Source of the DNA: a bacterium D16-50
GTDB taxonomy: Bacteria; Bacillota; Clostridia; Lachnospirales; Lachnospiraceae
NCBI GenBank assembly: GCA_003612485.1
Contig: RAZA01000010.1
Location: 62,001-126,000, forward strand
Direction of reading: 5' to 3'
Length of the DNA stretch: 64,000 nt
In this document: one piece after another, positions 37,116 to 46,473 of the stretch
Layout: every line of letters starts with the position of its first letter
Position numbering within the stretch: position 1 is the stretch's first letter
Program-made: the position numbers and the translations under genes
The notes under the pieces: generated by a model
Database searches by the model: none
The model's input: only the letters and a program-made list of their open reading frames with translations
Told to the model about the DNA's origin: nothing

Positions 37116-37841
37116 TCATAACGCCCGCATAAAGGCCATATACAGTTTACGGCTGATCTGATCTATTATGCCGCTTTCATCGGCCAGCTGCATCAGCTCC
37201 TGAGAAAACACCTCATAGCCCACTACGCTCTCCAACAAGGAAGCTTTTTTCAGCTCCGGCAGGCACATGGGCTCGATGGCGGCCTTTGCCTCATTGCTCT
37301 GAAGAACAAAAATACCCAGCAGCCCCAAGGCTTCAACCGCGCAATCCAAGTAGGCGGAATCGGAATGGGCCGTTCCCACGAACTGTTCCTCTTGCTGCCG
37401 TACCATCACCGCTCTTCCGGGAATCCCACAGCGCAAATACATATCGTCAATCCGGCTTTCCCTCTCCCCTATCACCGCATATGCCCACCGACCGGCGTGC
37501 AGAAGCGACCCATTCAGCAGAACCTTCCCTTTGAGCAGCGCCAAAATAGATGCCGGTATGCCCAAAATCGTCTGCTCGACCCACAAAAGATCTGCCGCAT
37601 ACGCCCTGACCAGATTTCCGTCTTTGTGAATCTGATAGGTGACTTTTTCAGGAACCGTCACTTGATAAAAATCTTCTGTGAAAACAATCTCCCCGCAACC
37701 TTTCAAGACAGCGGCATTGGGCTCCACCACTTGGGCGGACAGCTGAACTACAGAATCCTTCGTCATTTTTCCGGCATAGTCTGTCAGGCTTCTCAGCCTA
37801 CAATTGCTGACCAAAACCTTATCATAATAGTAATATGTCAT
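37116..37841 (-). CDS. Unknown protein, possible degenerate HprK-like fold
   Basis: A 241-residue cytoplasmic protein starting MTYYYYDKVLVSNCRLRSL, behind AAAGGAAG. I do not recognise it confidently. The block LLNGSLLHAGRWAYAVIGE near the middle has the LHA(S/G) plus hydrophobic-strand layout of HPr-kinase-like proteins, followed by IDDMYLRCGIPG where a metal-binding Asp pair would fall, but the Walker A glycine-rich loop is absent. If related, it would be catalytically inactive or act as a binding subunit. A 58-bp repeat array follows its stop; the upstream neighbour is the divergent D-2-hydroxyacid dehydrogenase gene. Confidence 0.55.
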   Translation of the reverse strand: MTYYYYDKVLVSNCRLRSLTDYAGKMTKDSVVQLSAQVVEPNAAVLKGCGEIVFTEDFYQVTVPEKVTYQIHKDGNLVRAYAADLLWVEQTILGIPASILALLKGKVLLNGSLLHAGRWAYAVIGERESRIDDMYLRCGIPGRAVMVRQQEEQFVGTAHSDSAYLDCAVEALGLLGIFVLQSNEAKAAIEPMCLPELKKASLLESVVGYEVFSQELMQLADESGIIDQISRKLYMAFMRAL

Positions 37842-38074
37842 TTTATCATTCTTCCTTTGATTAATATAACGTCTTCTTGCGTATTCCATTATATCATTTC
37901 AAGCTCTCTTCATCAATCTTTTTATACAAATTGGCTTTCTTTTCGTCTCAATGCATGATAATATGAAAAAAAGCAACACTAAGCCAAAAACAAAGCTGCG
38001 GCCACACATCCCATCAATTGTGCCGCCATGAGCTATCCACTGGACGCCCGTCAACCGGGCAAGGAGGCATTGAT

Positions 38075-39067
38075 ATGAAAATATTGTTTTATGATACAAA
38101 AAACTATGACCGAGAATCCTTTCAATCCGCCCTCGGCGCTTTCCCCGACATCGCCATCGAGTATACCAAGTCTGATCTGGATTCCAGAACGGCTGCTCTG
38201 GCGGAGGGATTCGATGCCGTATGCGCTTTTGTCAACTCCGATCTAGGGTCGCCGACCTTGGACATCCTGCACGCAAAGAAAGTCAGTCTGATCCTCATGC
38301 GCTGTGCAGGTTTCAACAATGTGGATCTGGATACCGCAAAAAAATATGGCATGCGTGTCATGCGTGTGCCCGGCTACTCTCCCGAAGCCGTTGCCGAGCA
38401 TGCCATGGCTCTTGCTCTGGCCAGCAACCGCCGTCTCCACAAGGCCTACAATAAAGTAAGGGAAAATGATTTCAGCCTCAGCGGTCTCATGGGCTTCAAT
38501 TTCTACCAGAAAACCGCCGGAATCATCGGCACCGGCAAGATCGGGGCCGCCATGTGCCGCATCTGCCATGGCTTCGGAATGAAAGTCATCGCCTACGATG
38601 TGTATCAAAATGAAGACCTGAAGGATTTCGTCACCTATGTCTCGTTGGACCAGCTGCTTTCCGACAGTGATGTCATTTCTCTTCACTGTCCCTTGATGGA
38701 CTCCACATATCATATGATCAATATAGAAACCATACGGAAAATGAAGGACGGCGTCATTCTGGTGAATACTTCCCGGGGCGCTCTGGTGAAAACCAATGAT
38801 TTGATAGAGGGCATCCGTATGCACAAATTTGCCGGCGTGGGGCTGGATGTATACGAAGAAGAGACCGCCAATGTCTTTGAGGACCGGTCCGACGAAATTC
38901 TGGAGCATTCCACCACCGCAAGACTGCTGTCCTTCCCCAATGTGATGATCACGTCTCATCAGGGCTTCTTCACCAGAGAGGCTCTGGAAGCCATTGCCGT
39001 CACCACCCTGCAGAATGCCAGCGATTTCCTGACCTGCACCGAGAGCCGAAATGATGTGAACCCTTGA
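38075..39067 (+). CDS. D-2-hydroxyacid dehydrogenase (D-lactate dehydrogenase-like)
   Basis: A 330-residue NAD-dependent dehydrogenase of the LdhA type, reducing pyruvate or related 2-keto acids to D-hydroxyacids. The Rossmann motif GTGKIG is near residue 153, the substrate Arg is in NTSRGAL near 235, and the catalytic His in SHQGF near 295. AAGGAGG lies upstream of the ATG at 38075; an in-frame ATG at 38018 is poorer. A strong hairpin terminator follows. Fermentative lactate formation is the likely role. Confidence 0.93.
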   Translation: MKILFYDTKNYDRESFQSALGAFPDIAIEYTKSDLDSRTAALAEGFDAVCAFVNSDLGSPTLDILHAKKVSLILMRCAGFNNVDLDTAKKYGMRVMRVPGYSPEAVAEHAMALALASNRRLHKAYNKVRENDFSLSGLMGFNFYQKTAGIIGTGKIGAAMCRICHGFGMKVIAYDVYQNEDLKDFVTYVSLDQLLSDSDVISLHCPLMDSTYHMINIETIRKMKDGVILVNTSRGALVKTNDLIEGIRMHKFAGVGLDVYEEETANVFEDRSDEILEHSTTARLLSFPNVMITSHQGFFTREALEAIAVTTLQNASDFLTCTESRNDVNP

Positions 39068-39153
39068 GGCAGAAGCCCCGTAACAGAACCGGCATTCCAC
39101 AAATATCCTGAAGGCTTCTTCGCCTTAGGATCCCCATATCTTATCTTCATTTC

Positions 39154-39197
39154 AAAAACAAAGAAAGGGCTGCGCAGACAGCCCCTTCCTTGTTTTT
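39154..39197. terminator. Bidirectional terminator between the dehydrogenase gene and rhaM
   Basis: AGGGCTG and CAGCCCC pair around a short loop within a longer AACAAAG/CTTGTT stem, with an A-run on the left and a T-run on the right. It lies between two convergent genes and suits both. Confidence 0.85.
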
Positions 39198-39201
39198 GGG
39201 T

Positions 39202-39513
39202 TCAATCCAAATGAAATACGTTTTTCAGATTCACGCTCACCGGACTGTTGTCAGGATTGGTCTCCATGATATCCGCCATGAAGTCCCACCACTTGCGGTT
39301 GATGGCTGTGTCGGCGCCCTTCGCCCACAGCTCTTCATCCTCGATCTCAATGTACCCGAACAAAGTCAGAGTCTCCTTGTCCAGAAAAATAGTATAATTC
39401 TTCCCGCCATGCTCGTGAATCATGTCCTGCATCTCCGGCCACAGCTCGTTGTGCCTCTTCTCATATTCGGCCTCCTGCCCCGGATACAGCTTCATCTTGA
39501 ATCCCTTGATCAT
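39202..39513 (-). CDS. rhaM: L-rhamnose mutarotase RhaM
   Basis: A 103-residue dimeric alpha/beta-barrel protein that interconverts alpha- and beta-L-rhamnose. The start MIKGFKMKLYPGQEAEYEKRHNELWPEM carries the conserved catalytic His in the YEKRHNELWPE segment; NRKWWDFMADIMETNPDNSP carries the paired tryptophans and the C-terminal signature. Length fits the family. No other rhamnose gene is adjacent. GGAGG lies upstream of the ATG. Confidence 0.95.
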   Translation of the reverse strand: MIKGFKMKLYPGQEAEYEKRHNELWPEMQDMIHEHGGKNYTIFLDKETLTLFGYIEIEDEELWAKGADTAINRKWWDFMADIMETNPDNSPVSVNLKNVFHLD

Positions 39514-39726
39514 CTTCGCAACCTCCGCTTTCTATCGTCTATCATTCTCTGCGGTTCTCTTCGGGAGATTTTCTCTCGTCCCCAGCAATTTCATTATACC
39601 ATTTAAAGGAAGAATTGCAACTTGTAAAAGACTCAAAATACCTATTGCGTTTTTGTATTCTATATGATATCATAATGATATCAAATAAATCCCATAAAGG
39701 ATAAATGAATACGGAGGCAAATTTAT

Positions 39727-40761
39727 ATGAGCGAAAAAATCTTGAACGGTAAAAAACACGGCATGGCTGTTCTTCTGGGCGTGATACTACTGTATGCGGC
39801 AGCCATCGCAGCGCTGATTTTTTCAGCAGTCAGCATGGAAAAGCAGGGAGCCTGCGCCGCAAATATCGCAGGTCTGGCAGGAAGCATCACTGTGGTCAGT
39901 CTGGCATGGATACTGCTCTGCGGGCTCAAGGTTCTAAAGCCGCAGGAGGCTTTGGTTCTGACACTGTTCGGAGAGTATATCGGAACTTTAAAAGGCAACG
40001 GCTTTTACTTTGTAAATCCGTTCTGTGTAGGCGTGAATCCCGCCGCCAAGACCCGCCTGAGCCAGAGCGGAGATGTGTCAGAGTCAGGGGGCCTGTCTGC
40101 AATCATGACCGGCAGCCAGGGCATGAGCATAACCAGCGAAATGCCCAACAAAAAACTGTCCCTGAAGGTCATGACCCTCAACAACAGCCGTCAGAAGATC
40201 AACGATTGTCTGGGCAATCCTATCGAAATCGGTATCGCTGTCACATGGCGGATCATCGACACCGCAAAGGCCGTCTTCAATGTGGACAATTACAAAGAAT
40301 TCTTATCTCTTCAATGCGACAGCGCCCTGCGCCATGTAGTGCGCATCTATCCTTATGACGTAGCCCCCAATGTGGACACCACCGGGGACGGCATAGCCGA
40401 CGAGGGAAGCCTTCGGGGCTCCAGCGATGTTGTGGCCGCACGGATACGGGAGGAAATCCAGACCCGTGTGACCGACGCCGGAATCGAAATCGTAGAAGCC
40501 CGGATCACATATCTCGCCTATGCCCCCGAAATCGCCGCCTCAATGCTTCAGCGTCAGCAGGCTTCCGCAATCATTGACGCCAGAAAAATGATTGTAGACG
40601 GTGCAGTAGGCATGGTCGAAATGGCTCTGGAGCGTCTGAATGAAAACGATGTGGTGCATCTGGACGAGGAGCGGAAGGCCGCCATGGTCTCCAACCTGCT
40701 CGTGGTGCTGTGCGGAAACCGCGATGCCCAGCCAATTGTGAATTCAGGGAGTTTGTATTGA
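39727..40761 (+). CDS. SPFH domain (band 7/stomatin-like) membrane protein
   Basis: A 344-residue protein with two N-terminal membrane helices (about 13-34 and 46-66) and then an SPFH/band 7 domain starting near [18 protein letters not shown], with the [20 protein letters not shown]-terminal helix. The family forms oligomeric membrane scaffolds. GGAGG precedes the ATG at 39727. A ribbon-helix-helix gene starts one base after the stop, so the two are co-translated; this SPFH/Arc-like pairing recurs in Firmicutes to my knowledge, but its job is not established. Confidence 0.9.
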   Translation: MSEKILNGKKHGMAVLLGVILLYAAAIAALIFSAVSMEKQGACAANIAGLAGSITVVSLAWILLCGLKVLKPQEALVLTLFGEYIGTLKGNGFYFVNPFCVGVNPAAKTRLSQSGDVSESGGLSAIMTGSQGMSITSEMPNKKLSLKVMTLNNSRQKINDCLGNPIEIGIAVTWRIIDTAKAVFNVDNYKEFLSLQCDSALRHVVRIYPYDVAPNVDTTGDGIADEGSLRGSSDVVAARIREEIQTRVTDAGIEIVEARITYLAYAPEIAASMLQRQQASAIIDARKMIVDGAVGMVEMALERLNENDVVHLDEERKAAMVSNLLVVLCGNRDAQPIVNSGSLY

Positions 40762-40762
40762 T

Positions 40763-40963
40763 ATGGCGGACAACAAGAAACAGATACCTTTGAGGCTCTC
40801 TCCCAAGCTGTACGATGCCATCGCCTCTTGGGCGGAAGATGATTTCCGCTCAGTAAACGGCCAGATCGAATATCTATTGACAGAATGTGTCAGGCAGCGG
40901 AAGAAAAACGGAAAATATGTCCCCAATGAACTGGATGTTCCTCCTGATCTGGATATATCGTGA
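40763..40963 (+). CDS. Arc-like ribbon-helix-helix protein
   Basis: A 66-residue protein. [20 protein letters not shown] is a ribbon-helix-helix N-terminus (beta strand IPLRL, then helix), and [18 protein letters not shown] is the second helix with the usual S-x-N-x-x-I pattern. Such proteins bind DNA as dimers, or act as antitoxins. It begins one base after the SPFH gene stop; no toxin gene follows. A strong terminator ends the unit. Confidence 0.85.
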   Translation: MADNKKQIPLRLSPKLYDAIASWAEDDFRSVNGQIEYLLTECVRQRKKNGKYVPNELDVPPDLDIS

Positions 40964-41021
40964 CCCTCTTTCGGAAAGAGCCCCCTTTTGCATCTTCGAG
41001 GCACAATAACCCGCACACAAA

Positions 41022-41054
41022 GGCCCGCACAAAGTGTTACTCTTTGTGCGGGCC
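41022..41054 (+). terminator. Terminator of the SPFH/ribbon-helix-helix operon
   Basis: GGCCCGCACAAAG pairs with CTTTGTGCGGGCC (13 bp, 7-base loop), followed by TTCTGT. It lies 58 bases after the stop and, being symmetrical, could also stop transcription from the opposite blaR1-like gene. Confidence 0.85.
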
Positions 41055-41122
41055 TTCTGTCACATGGCCATTTGCCTGATTAAAACATCATCCAAACTAT
41101 ATGAAGATATGTATCATTTATT

Positions 41123-42457
41123 TTAATGAGGGCACTTGACGTATGTCGTAGTCGAAAACAAATCTCCGATCCAAATAGTATTACAATTCAGACATTTTGT
41201 ACTTTCAAACACCTTTACAGTACAACCACCCGCATCATTCTTCCGATGTGTCTGATAATAACCTGACACGATATCATGCTTAATACAAAATACATATGGA
41301 GCATACGATGTTATTGGAGAAACGTTACCTTCAGCATCAATAAACTCATCATCATAAACCACATCGGCTATTGCTTTTCTGTAGCCATCTCCAAGAAATC
41401 CATCGGCCCAGAATGCATTCCCGTCAATCGTGTCCTCCGCAACATCCGCCTTTTCATCTTCCACACGATACACATTCGGATATGCCAGAGCAGTAAAAGA
41501 GTTGGCAACCAGCAGCACGGCAAACATGCCTGCGGCAAGCCCCTTCCTCCAATTCCCCACTTCCTTCGCTTTCATGATCAAATTCACCCTTTCTTTTGTC
41601 TTTTCATAGGCATCACCCAATCCATTCTCAAAGGGAATCCTCTTCCTTGGAGCAGCGATCTGCTCCTTCAACCTCTTCAGATTGTCCACCAATAGCTTGG
41701 AATATGCCCTACGTTCATCTTCTGTACATCCTGCCAGCACCCTTTCGTCACATGATGCCTCGCATGCATTGTCAAATTGGTCATTCAGAAAATAGACAAG
41801 CACATTAAACCAGTGAAGGCAGCATACACATTCCAGCAATAGCTTCAGCAGCAAATCCTTCCTGACCATATGTGTCATCTCGTGCTTCATGATATAGTAC
41901 AGTTGACCTTCTAAATATTCTTCTTGAAGAAACACCACCGGCCTCATGGCACCCAGCGTAAATGTTGTATTCCTGCCCGGTGTCAAATAGACCTCAAACC
42001 TGCCCTTATAATGCAGCTCTTTGCGCAGCCGTTCCACAATTTCATTCAGATCAGGATCATCGCATTTTCTTGATACCGAAAGAAGCCTGCGCCTACTGTG
42101 GAAATAAGTGGCTGCCTTGTATAGCACAAATCCCAATGCTCCAATCAGCCATATTCCCAGAACCACCAGCTCCCACCGATAATCCGGCGTCTTATAGGCC
42201 TCCCCTGCCGTTACGATGTCCGCAATGGCTACCGGGTGCCCGTTGACCACCGGCACCCTCACCTGCAAAAACCACCTGACCACATAACTATAGATGCCCT
42301 TAAGCCATACCCAAGGGATCAAAAAGACCAGCACTACGAGAACCAGAGCTTTGTATCTCACACTATGGGTCAGGCAAGGCGCGAACACCTTGCTCCAGAC
42401 CCAATAGCAAATGAACAGAACGCTGCCAGCTGCCGTCATTAGAAATAGGTACTTCAT
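41123..42457 (-). CDS. BlaR1-type M56 membrane metallopeptidase
   Basis: A 444-residue membrane protein with segments near 3-23, 37-57, 96-116 and 310-330. The zinc site HEMTH at 192-196 and the downstream Glu-containing ACEASCDERV block define the M56 (BlaR1/MecR1) peptidase. The C-terminal outer part is short (about 115 residues) and holds CLNC rather than a penicillin-binding sensor domain, so the inducer is probably not a beta-lactam recognised in the classical way. It follows the BlaI-like gene by 17 bases; on induction it would cleave that repressor. Confidence 0.9.
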   Translation of the reverse strand: MKYLFLMTAAGSVLFICYWVWSKVFAPCLTHSVRYKALVLVVLVFLIPWVWLKGIYSYVVRWFLQVRVPVVNGHPVAIADIVTAGEAYKTPDYRWELVVLGIWLIGALGFVLYKAATYFHSRRRLLSVSRKCDDPDLNEIVERLRKELHYKGRFEVYLTPGRNTTFTLGAMRPVVFLQEEYLEGQLYYIMKHEMTHMVRKDLLLKLLLECVCCLHWFNVLVYFLNDQFDNACEASCDERVLAGCTEDERRAYSKLLVDNLKRLKEQIAAPRKRIPFENGLGDAYEKTKERVNLIMKAKEVGNWRKGLAAGMFAVLLVANSFTALAYPNVYRVEDEKADVAEDTIDGNAFWADGFLGDGYRKAIADVVYDDEFIDAEGNVSPITSYAPYVFCIKHDIVSGYYQTHRKNDAGGCTVKVFESTKCLNCNTIWIGDLFSTTTYVKCPH

Positions 42458-42474
42458 AATGCAAAATACCTCTC

Positions 42475-42846
42475 TTACTTAGTCCTCCATTCATCGATCA
42501 GAGTGTATAGCTTGTCCACATCATCGTCCTTGATGGCCTGATTCCCAACCAAAGCGGCACAGAAATTTTCAAGCTTTCCGCCATAAAAGTCATCGAGTAT
42601 CTCCTGCGTCTGCTTCTGAAGCAATTCATCCTCGCTCAGAGCTCCCTCGACATACGCACGCCGACGGCTTACAATGCCCTTCTCCTCCAGACGGAAAAGC
42701 AAAGTGTTCAGAGTCTGCCTCTTCCAGTCCCTTCCTCTCTCCTTCATCTTGTCCAAAAGAGTTTTTGTCCTGACCGGCTCTGCAGCCTCCCAGATCACTT
42801 CCATTACCTCGCGCTCGGCTTTCGTTATCCTATAGCTTTCTTTCAA
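42475..42846 (-). CDS. BlaI/MecI/CopY family transcriptional repressor
   Basis: A 123-residue winged-helix repressor: ITKAEREVMEVIWEAAEPVR and the recognition region RDWKRQTLNTLLFRLEEKGI are the BlaI signature, followed by the dimerisation helices. The TTG at 42846 (LKESYRITK) has AGGAGG with proper spacing; the GTG three codons upstream overlaps the Shine-Dalgarno. It forms an operon with the BlaR1-like peptidase; no beta-lactamase is adjacent. A TTTTGT/ACAAAA dyad lies upstream. Confidence 0.93.
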   Translation of the reverse strand: MKESYRITKAEREVMEVIWEAAEPVRTKTLLDKMKERGRDWKRQTLNTLLFRLEEKGIVSRRRAYVEGALSEDELLQKQTQEILDDFYGGKLENFCAALVGNQAIKDDDVDKLYTLIDEWRTK

Positions 42847-42881
42847 TGCAGTCACCTCCTATATGCGCTTTTTTACTGCCG

Positions 42882-42899
42882 TTTTGTAGCATCACAAAA
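42882..42899. promoter_or_regulatory. Candidate BlaI-type operator
   Basis: TTTTGT, six bases, ACAAAA is a perfect dyad containing TGTA/TACA-like half-site cores, 35 bases upstream of the repressor start codon, where autorepression would be expected. The rest of the 42856-43220 gap holds only the hairpin at 43008-43043. Confidence 0.45.
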
Positions 42900-43007
42900 G
42901 TGCCCATTGCGCACCTTGCCCTTTTACCTTACCACAAAACAAAAATTTTTGCAAACAAAATAATAGAATAAAATAATATAATATTTGCATGGATTTTTAG
43001 AAAAAAT

Positions 43008-43043
43008 AGAAGTGACAGTCAGCCGAAACCAACTGTCACTTCT
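43008..43043 (-). terminator. Terminator downstream of glf
   Basis: AGAAGTGACAGT and ACTGTCACTTCT form a 12-bp stem with a 12-base loop; on the minus strand ATTTTTTC follows. It lies 178 bases after the glf stop and separates it from the repressor operon. Confidence 0.8.
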
Positions 43044-43220
43044 ATAATTCCCCTTTTCAATTATAATGATAATACAGCGTCAAATATTTGTAAAGAAAAT
43101 ATCATCGACAAATTCTTACAAATCTCGCCGTCTCCGCTCCTGCTGCACTAAACTGCTCTCTGCCATGCTTTATGCTTTCCATGTCGAGCCTTTTGCCGAT
43201 ATACTAATGGGTTCTTCACC

Positions 43221-44318
43221 TCACAGCTCTTTTTCGCACACCTTAAGGGCTTCCGCGATCACCTTGTCCATATCATAATATCGATAGCCGCCCAGACGCC
43301 CGCCAAAGATGATCCGTTCCTCCTTCTTTGCCAGTTGTCTGTATCTCTCATAAAGTCCGTTATTCTTTTCGTCATTTATGGGATAATATGGCTCGTCCCC
43401 CTTTTTCCATTCGCTGGAATATTCCCGGGATATAACGGTGGTGGGCTGCTTCCCAAACTCAAAATGCTTATGTTCAATGATTCTGGTATAGGGCACCTCT
43501 TTATCAGTGTAATTCACCACTGCATTCCCCTGATAGTTCTCCACTTCCAGCTCTTCCGTCTCAAAACGCACACTCCGATATTCCAGCACACCCAGAGAAT
43601 AATTATAAAAGCGGTCTATCATACCCGTGTAAACAACTCTGTCCGCCAGCCCGTCCAACTCCTGCCTATGCTCCAGATAATCTGTACTCAAACGCACCTC
43701 TACCCCCTCCAGCAGCCGCTCCACAAGTCTGGTATAGCCGCCTATGGGAATTCCCTGAAAACGATCGTTGAAATAGTTATTATCATAAGTGAACCGCAGC
43801 GGAAGCCTTCTGATTATAAAGGCCGGCAGATCCCTGCATTCCCGGCCCCACTGCTTCTCCGTATAGCCCTTGATCAACTTTTCATACACATCCCGGCCCG
43901 CCAGAGACAGTGCCTGCTCCTCCAGATTCTTGGGTTCCGATATATTCAGATCCGCAATCTGGCCTGCGATGATGTCCTGTGCCTCCTTGGGCGTCGCAAT
44001 CCCCCACATTCTGCTGAAGGTATTCATATTGAAAGGCAGGTTGTACAGCTCATCCTTATAGCGCGCAATGGGAGCATTGACATAATGATTGAATTCCGCA
44101 AACTGATTGACATACTCCCATATTTCCTTGTCAGAGGTATGGAAAATATGCGCCCCGTACTTGTGTACTTGGATTCCATGAATATCCTCACAATAGACAT
44201 TCCCCGCAATATGGTTCCTCTTCTCCACCACAAGGCAGCTTTTGCCCCGCTTCCTCACCTCACAAGCAAACACTGCCCCAAAGAGCCCTGCCCCCACTAT
44301 CAAATAATCATATTTCAT
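43221..44318 (-). CDS. glf: UDP-galactopyranose mutase Glf
   Basis: A 365-residue flavoenzyme that converts UDP-galactopyranose to UDP-galactofuranose for surface glycans. The FAD-binding VGAGLFG is near residue 8, HKYGAHIFHTS near 52, and YPINDEKNN plus FGGRLGGYRYYDMD in the C-terminal part are family hallmarks. AAAGGAG lies about 14 bases before the ATG. It stands alone, about 8 kb from the polysaccharide operon, to which it may supply galactofuranose. Confidence 0.96.
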   Translation of the reverse strand: MKYDYLIVGAGLFGAVFACEVRKRGKSCLVVEKRNHIAGNVYCEDIHGIQVHKYGAHIFHTSDKEIWEYVNQFAEFNHYVNAPIARYKDELYNLPFNMNTFSRMWGIATPKEAQDIIAGQIADLNISEPKNLEEQALSLAGRDVYEKLIKGYTEKQWGRECRDLPAFIIRRLPLRFTYDNNYFNDRFQGIPIGGYTRLVERLLEGVEVRLSTDYLEHRQELDGLADRVVYTGMIDRFYNYSLGVLEYRSVRFETEELEVENYQGNAVVNYTDKEVPYTRIIEHKHFEFGKQPTTVISREYSSEWKKGDEPYYPINDEKNNGLYERYRQLAKKEERIIFGGRLGGYRYYDMDKVIAEALKVCEKEL

Positions 44319-44682
44319 CGTTTCGCTGTCCGCTCCTTTATTTCTTTCCCTATCCTTAATTCCTTTTTTGATTATCGTTCACTTGGTATTAATCTTTTTA
44401 TATGGATCTTCTTCATTGTAGCATACTATACCTAAAAGATAAACCGATATTATTATTCCTCTTTTCTCTATTTTATGATAGACTGGACATATATGTTAGT
44501 TTTCTTACTTTCAGTTAAGAGTTTACTCGCACTAGAATTCTTGCCTTTGTTAGATTTCTTACCTTTGCTAGATTTCCCGCCTTTCGCAGCGGGCTTTTAC
44601 ACAGCTGCCTTCGCCGTTTATCGGATATTCGTAACGGCGGCCCTGCCGAAGAGGCATTAAGAAACGGAAGGAGTTGCATTTC
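44319..44682. other. Intergenic region between glf and the AAA-ATPase gene
   Basis: AT-rich near glf (probable glf promoter with a TACAAT-like -10 on the minus strand, weak -35). The right half holds an 18-bp tandem repeat and the GGAAGGAG ribosome site of the next gene. The 61-codon open frame at 44475-44660 is produced by the repeat and has no ribosome site. Confidence 0.6.
44538..44591. repeat. 18-bp tandem repeat, about three units
   Basis: TTCTTGCCTTTGTTAGAT, TTCTTACCTTTGCTAGAT and a diverged third copy starting TTCCCGCCTTTCGCAG follow each other head to tail. Confidence 0.75.
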
Positions 44683-46401
44683 ATGGCAAATAAGGCAAAA
44701 CTGCCCATCGGTATCGAGAACTTTGAAAAGTTCCGGAAAGAAGACTTTTACTATGTAGATAAAACAAATTTAATCAAAGAACTGTTGGATAATTGGGGCG
44801 AGGTGAACCTCTTCACCCGCCCCAGAAGGTTCGGCAAATCCCTGAACATGGACATGCTGAAATGCTTCTTTGAATGCGGCTGCGATGCCGCACTCTTTGA
44901 AGGCCTGAACATAAGCAGGGAAAAGGAATACTGCGAAAAATACATGGGGAGCTTCCCCGTGGTCTCCGTCAGCCTCAAGGGTGTCAGCGGCACGGACTAC
45001 GCCATGGCTCTGGGCATGCTTCGCTTCGCCATAGGCAACGAGGCCCTTCGGTTCCAGTTCTTGTCGGAGAGCCCCAGACTGTCCGATAGGGAGAGGGCGC
45101 AGTATAGGCAGCTGATCAATGTGGACACCAGCGGGCGACACGGGTTCCTCATGACGGAGGAAGTGCTGGCCAACAGCTTGTACACCCTCTGCGCCTGCCT
45201 TCATAAGCACTATGGGCGGAAGACCATACTGCTTATCGACGAGTACGACGTGCCTCTGGACAAGGCCCAGCAGGCCGGATACTATGACGATATGATTTCA
45301 TTGATCCGAAACATGTTCGGTCAGGCCCTGAAGACCAACTCCAGCCTACGCATGGCCGTGCTGACAGGCTGCCTGAGAATCACGAAGGAAAGCATCTTTA
45401 CCGGGCTGAACAATATGAATATCTTCTCCGTCACCGATCCCCGGTTCAGCCAATGGTTCGGCTTCACAGCTGGAGAGATCCGGGAGATGCTTGATTACTA
45501 CGGATTTGCAGATAAATCAGAAGACATCAGGGAATGGTACGATGGCTACCGCTTCGGCAGCACGGATATCTACTGCCCCTGGGATGTGATCAACTATGTC
45601 AGCCTTCTTCTGGCAGACCCTTTGGCAAAGCCTCAGGCTTTCTGGGTCAACACCAGCGGCAACGACATCATTCGGCGTTTCATCAGCATGGCCACAGGAA
45701 GCACCCGACGGGAGATCGAGCGTCTGGTGGACGGGGAGAGCGTAGCAAAACCGGTCAATCAGAACCTGACCTACCGGGACCTATACAAGAACATCGGCAA
45801 CCTTTGGAGCGTCCTCTTCGCCACCGGATACCTTACCCAGCGGGGGGAGAGGGAGGACGGCGCCCTCCAGCTGGCCATCCCCAACCGGGAGATCCGTCAG
45901 ATTTTTGCGGAACAGATTCTGGACTGGTTTCAGGAGGAAGCCCGCAGGGACACGCCCCGGCTGGACGCCTTCTGCGACTCCTTCCCCAGAGGGGACGCCC
46001 ATACAGCCGAGGAGCTGTTCGGGGCCTATCTGGCCAGAACCATCAGCGTCCGGGATGCCGGGGGCAGGAAGGGACGGAGGGAGAGCTTCTACCACGGAGT
46101 TCTTCTGGGCCTGCTGAGTCACCGGGAGGACTGGGTCCTCAGCTCCAACGCCGAGGCCGGGGAGGGCTACAGCGACATTCTGGCAGAGGACGAGGCTGGG
46201 ACCATGGGCATTGTGATCGAGGTCAAATACGCCGAGGACGGGGATCTGGAGAAAGCTTGTCTGGAGGCGCTGGAGCAGATCGATCGGAAGGGGTACGCGG
46301 AGGGGCTGCGCCGAAACGGCGTGGAGAACATCCTCAAATACGGCATAGCCTGCTATAAAAAGAGGTGCCGTATACTGCTGAAGGGCGACGGGCAAAGCTA
46401 A
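44683..46401 (+). CDS. AAA-ATPase-like / PD-(D/E)XK nuclease domain protein
   Basis: A 572-residue protein of the widespread AAA-ATPase_like plus DUF1703-type family. The N-terminal LPIGIENFEKFRKEDFYYVDKT and the P-loop TRPRRFGKSLN at 45-55 define the ATPase; LLIDEYDVPLDKA near 184 is Walker B. The C-terminus has the nuclease core with GYSDILAEDE and IVIEVKYAEDGD (D ... E-x-K). Its function is not known; mobile-element and defence roles have been suggested for related families. The ATG at 44683 has GGAAGGAG upstream; the TTG at 44674 is too close. Confidence 0.88.
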   Translation: MANKAKLPIGIENFEKFRKEDFYYVDKTNLIKELLDNWGEVNLFTRPRRFGKSLNMDMLKCFFECGCDAALFEGLNISREKEYCEKYMGSFPVVSVSLKGVSGTDYAMALGMLRFAIGNEALRFQFLSESPRLSDRERAQYRQLINVDTSGRHGFLMTEEVLANSLYTLCACLHKHYGRKTILLIDEYDVPLDKAQQAGYYDDMISLIRNMFGQALKTNSSLRMAVLTGCLRITKESIFTGLNNMNIFSVTDPRFSQWFGFTAGEIREMLDYYGFADKSEDIREWYDGYRFGSTDIYCPWDVINYVSLLLADPLAKPQAFWVNTSGNDIIRRFISMATGSTRREIERLVDGESVAKPVNQNLTYRDLYKNIGNLWSVLFATGYLTQRGEREDGALQLAIPNREIRQIFAEQILDWFQEEARRDTPRLDAFCDSFPRGDAHTAEELFGAYLARTISVRDAGGRKGRRESFYHGVLLGLLSHREDWVLSSNAEAGEGYSDILAEDEAGTMGIVIEVKYAEDGDLEKACLEALEQIDRKGYAEGLRRNGVENILKYGIACYKKRCRILLKGDGQS

Positions 46402-46473
46402 CACAGTGTTCCATTTCCCCCCATGTGTCCGGCAGGCGGTGCAGGCCCAACATGCACAAATATCTATATGAAA

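Noticed and set aside
37963..38031. 22-codon frame (MKKSNTKPKTKLRPHIPSIV...) before the D-2-hydroxyacid dehydrogenase gene
   Set aside because: No Shine-Dalgarno upstream and no comparison available; too weak to annotate.
44475..44660. 61-codon hydrophobic open frame before the AAA-ATPase gene
   Set aside because: It is the translation of an 18-bp tandem repeat and lacks a ribosome site.
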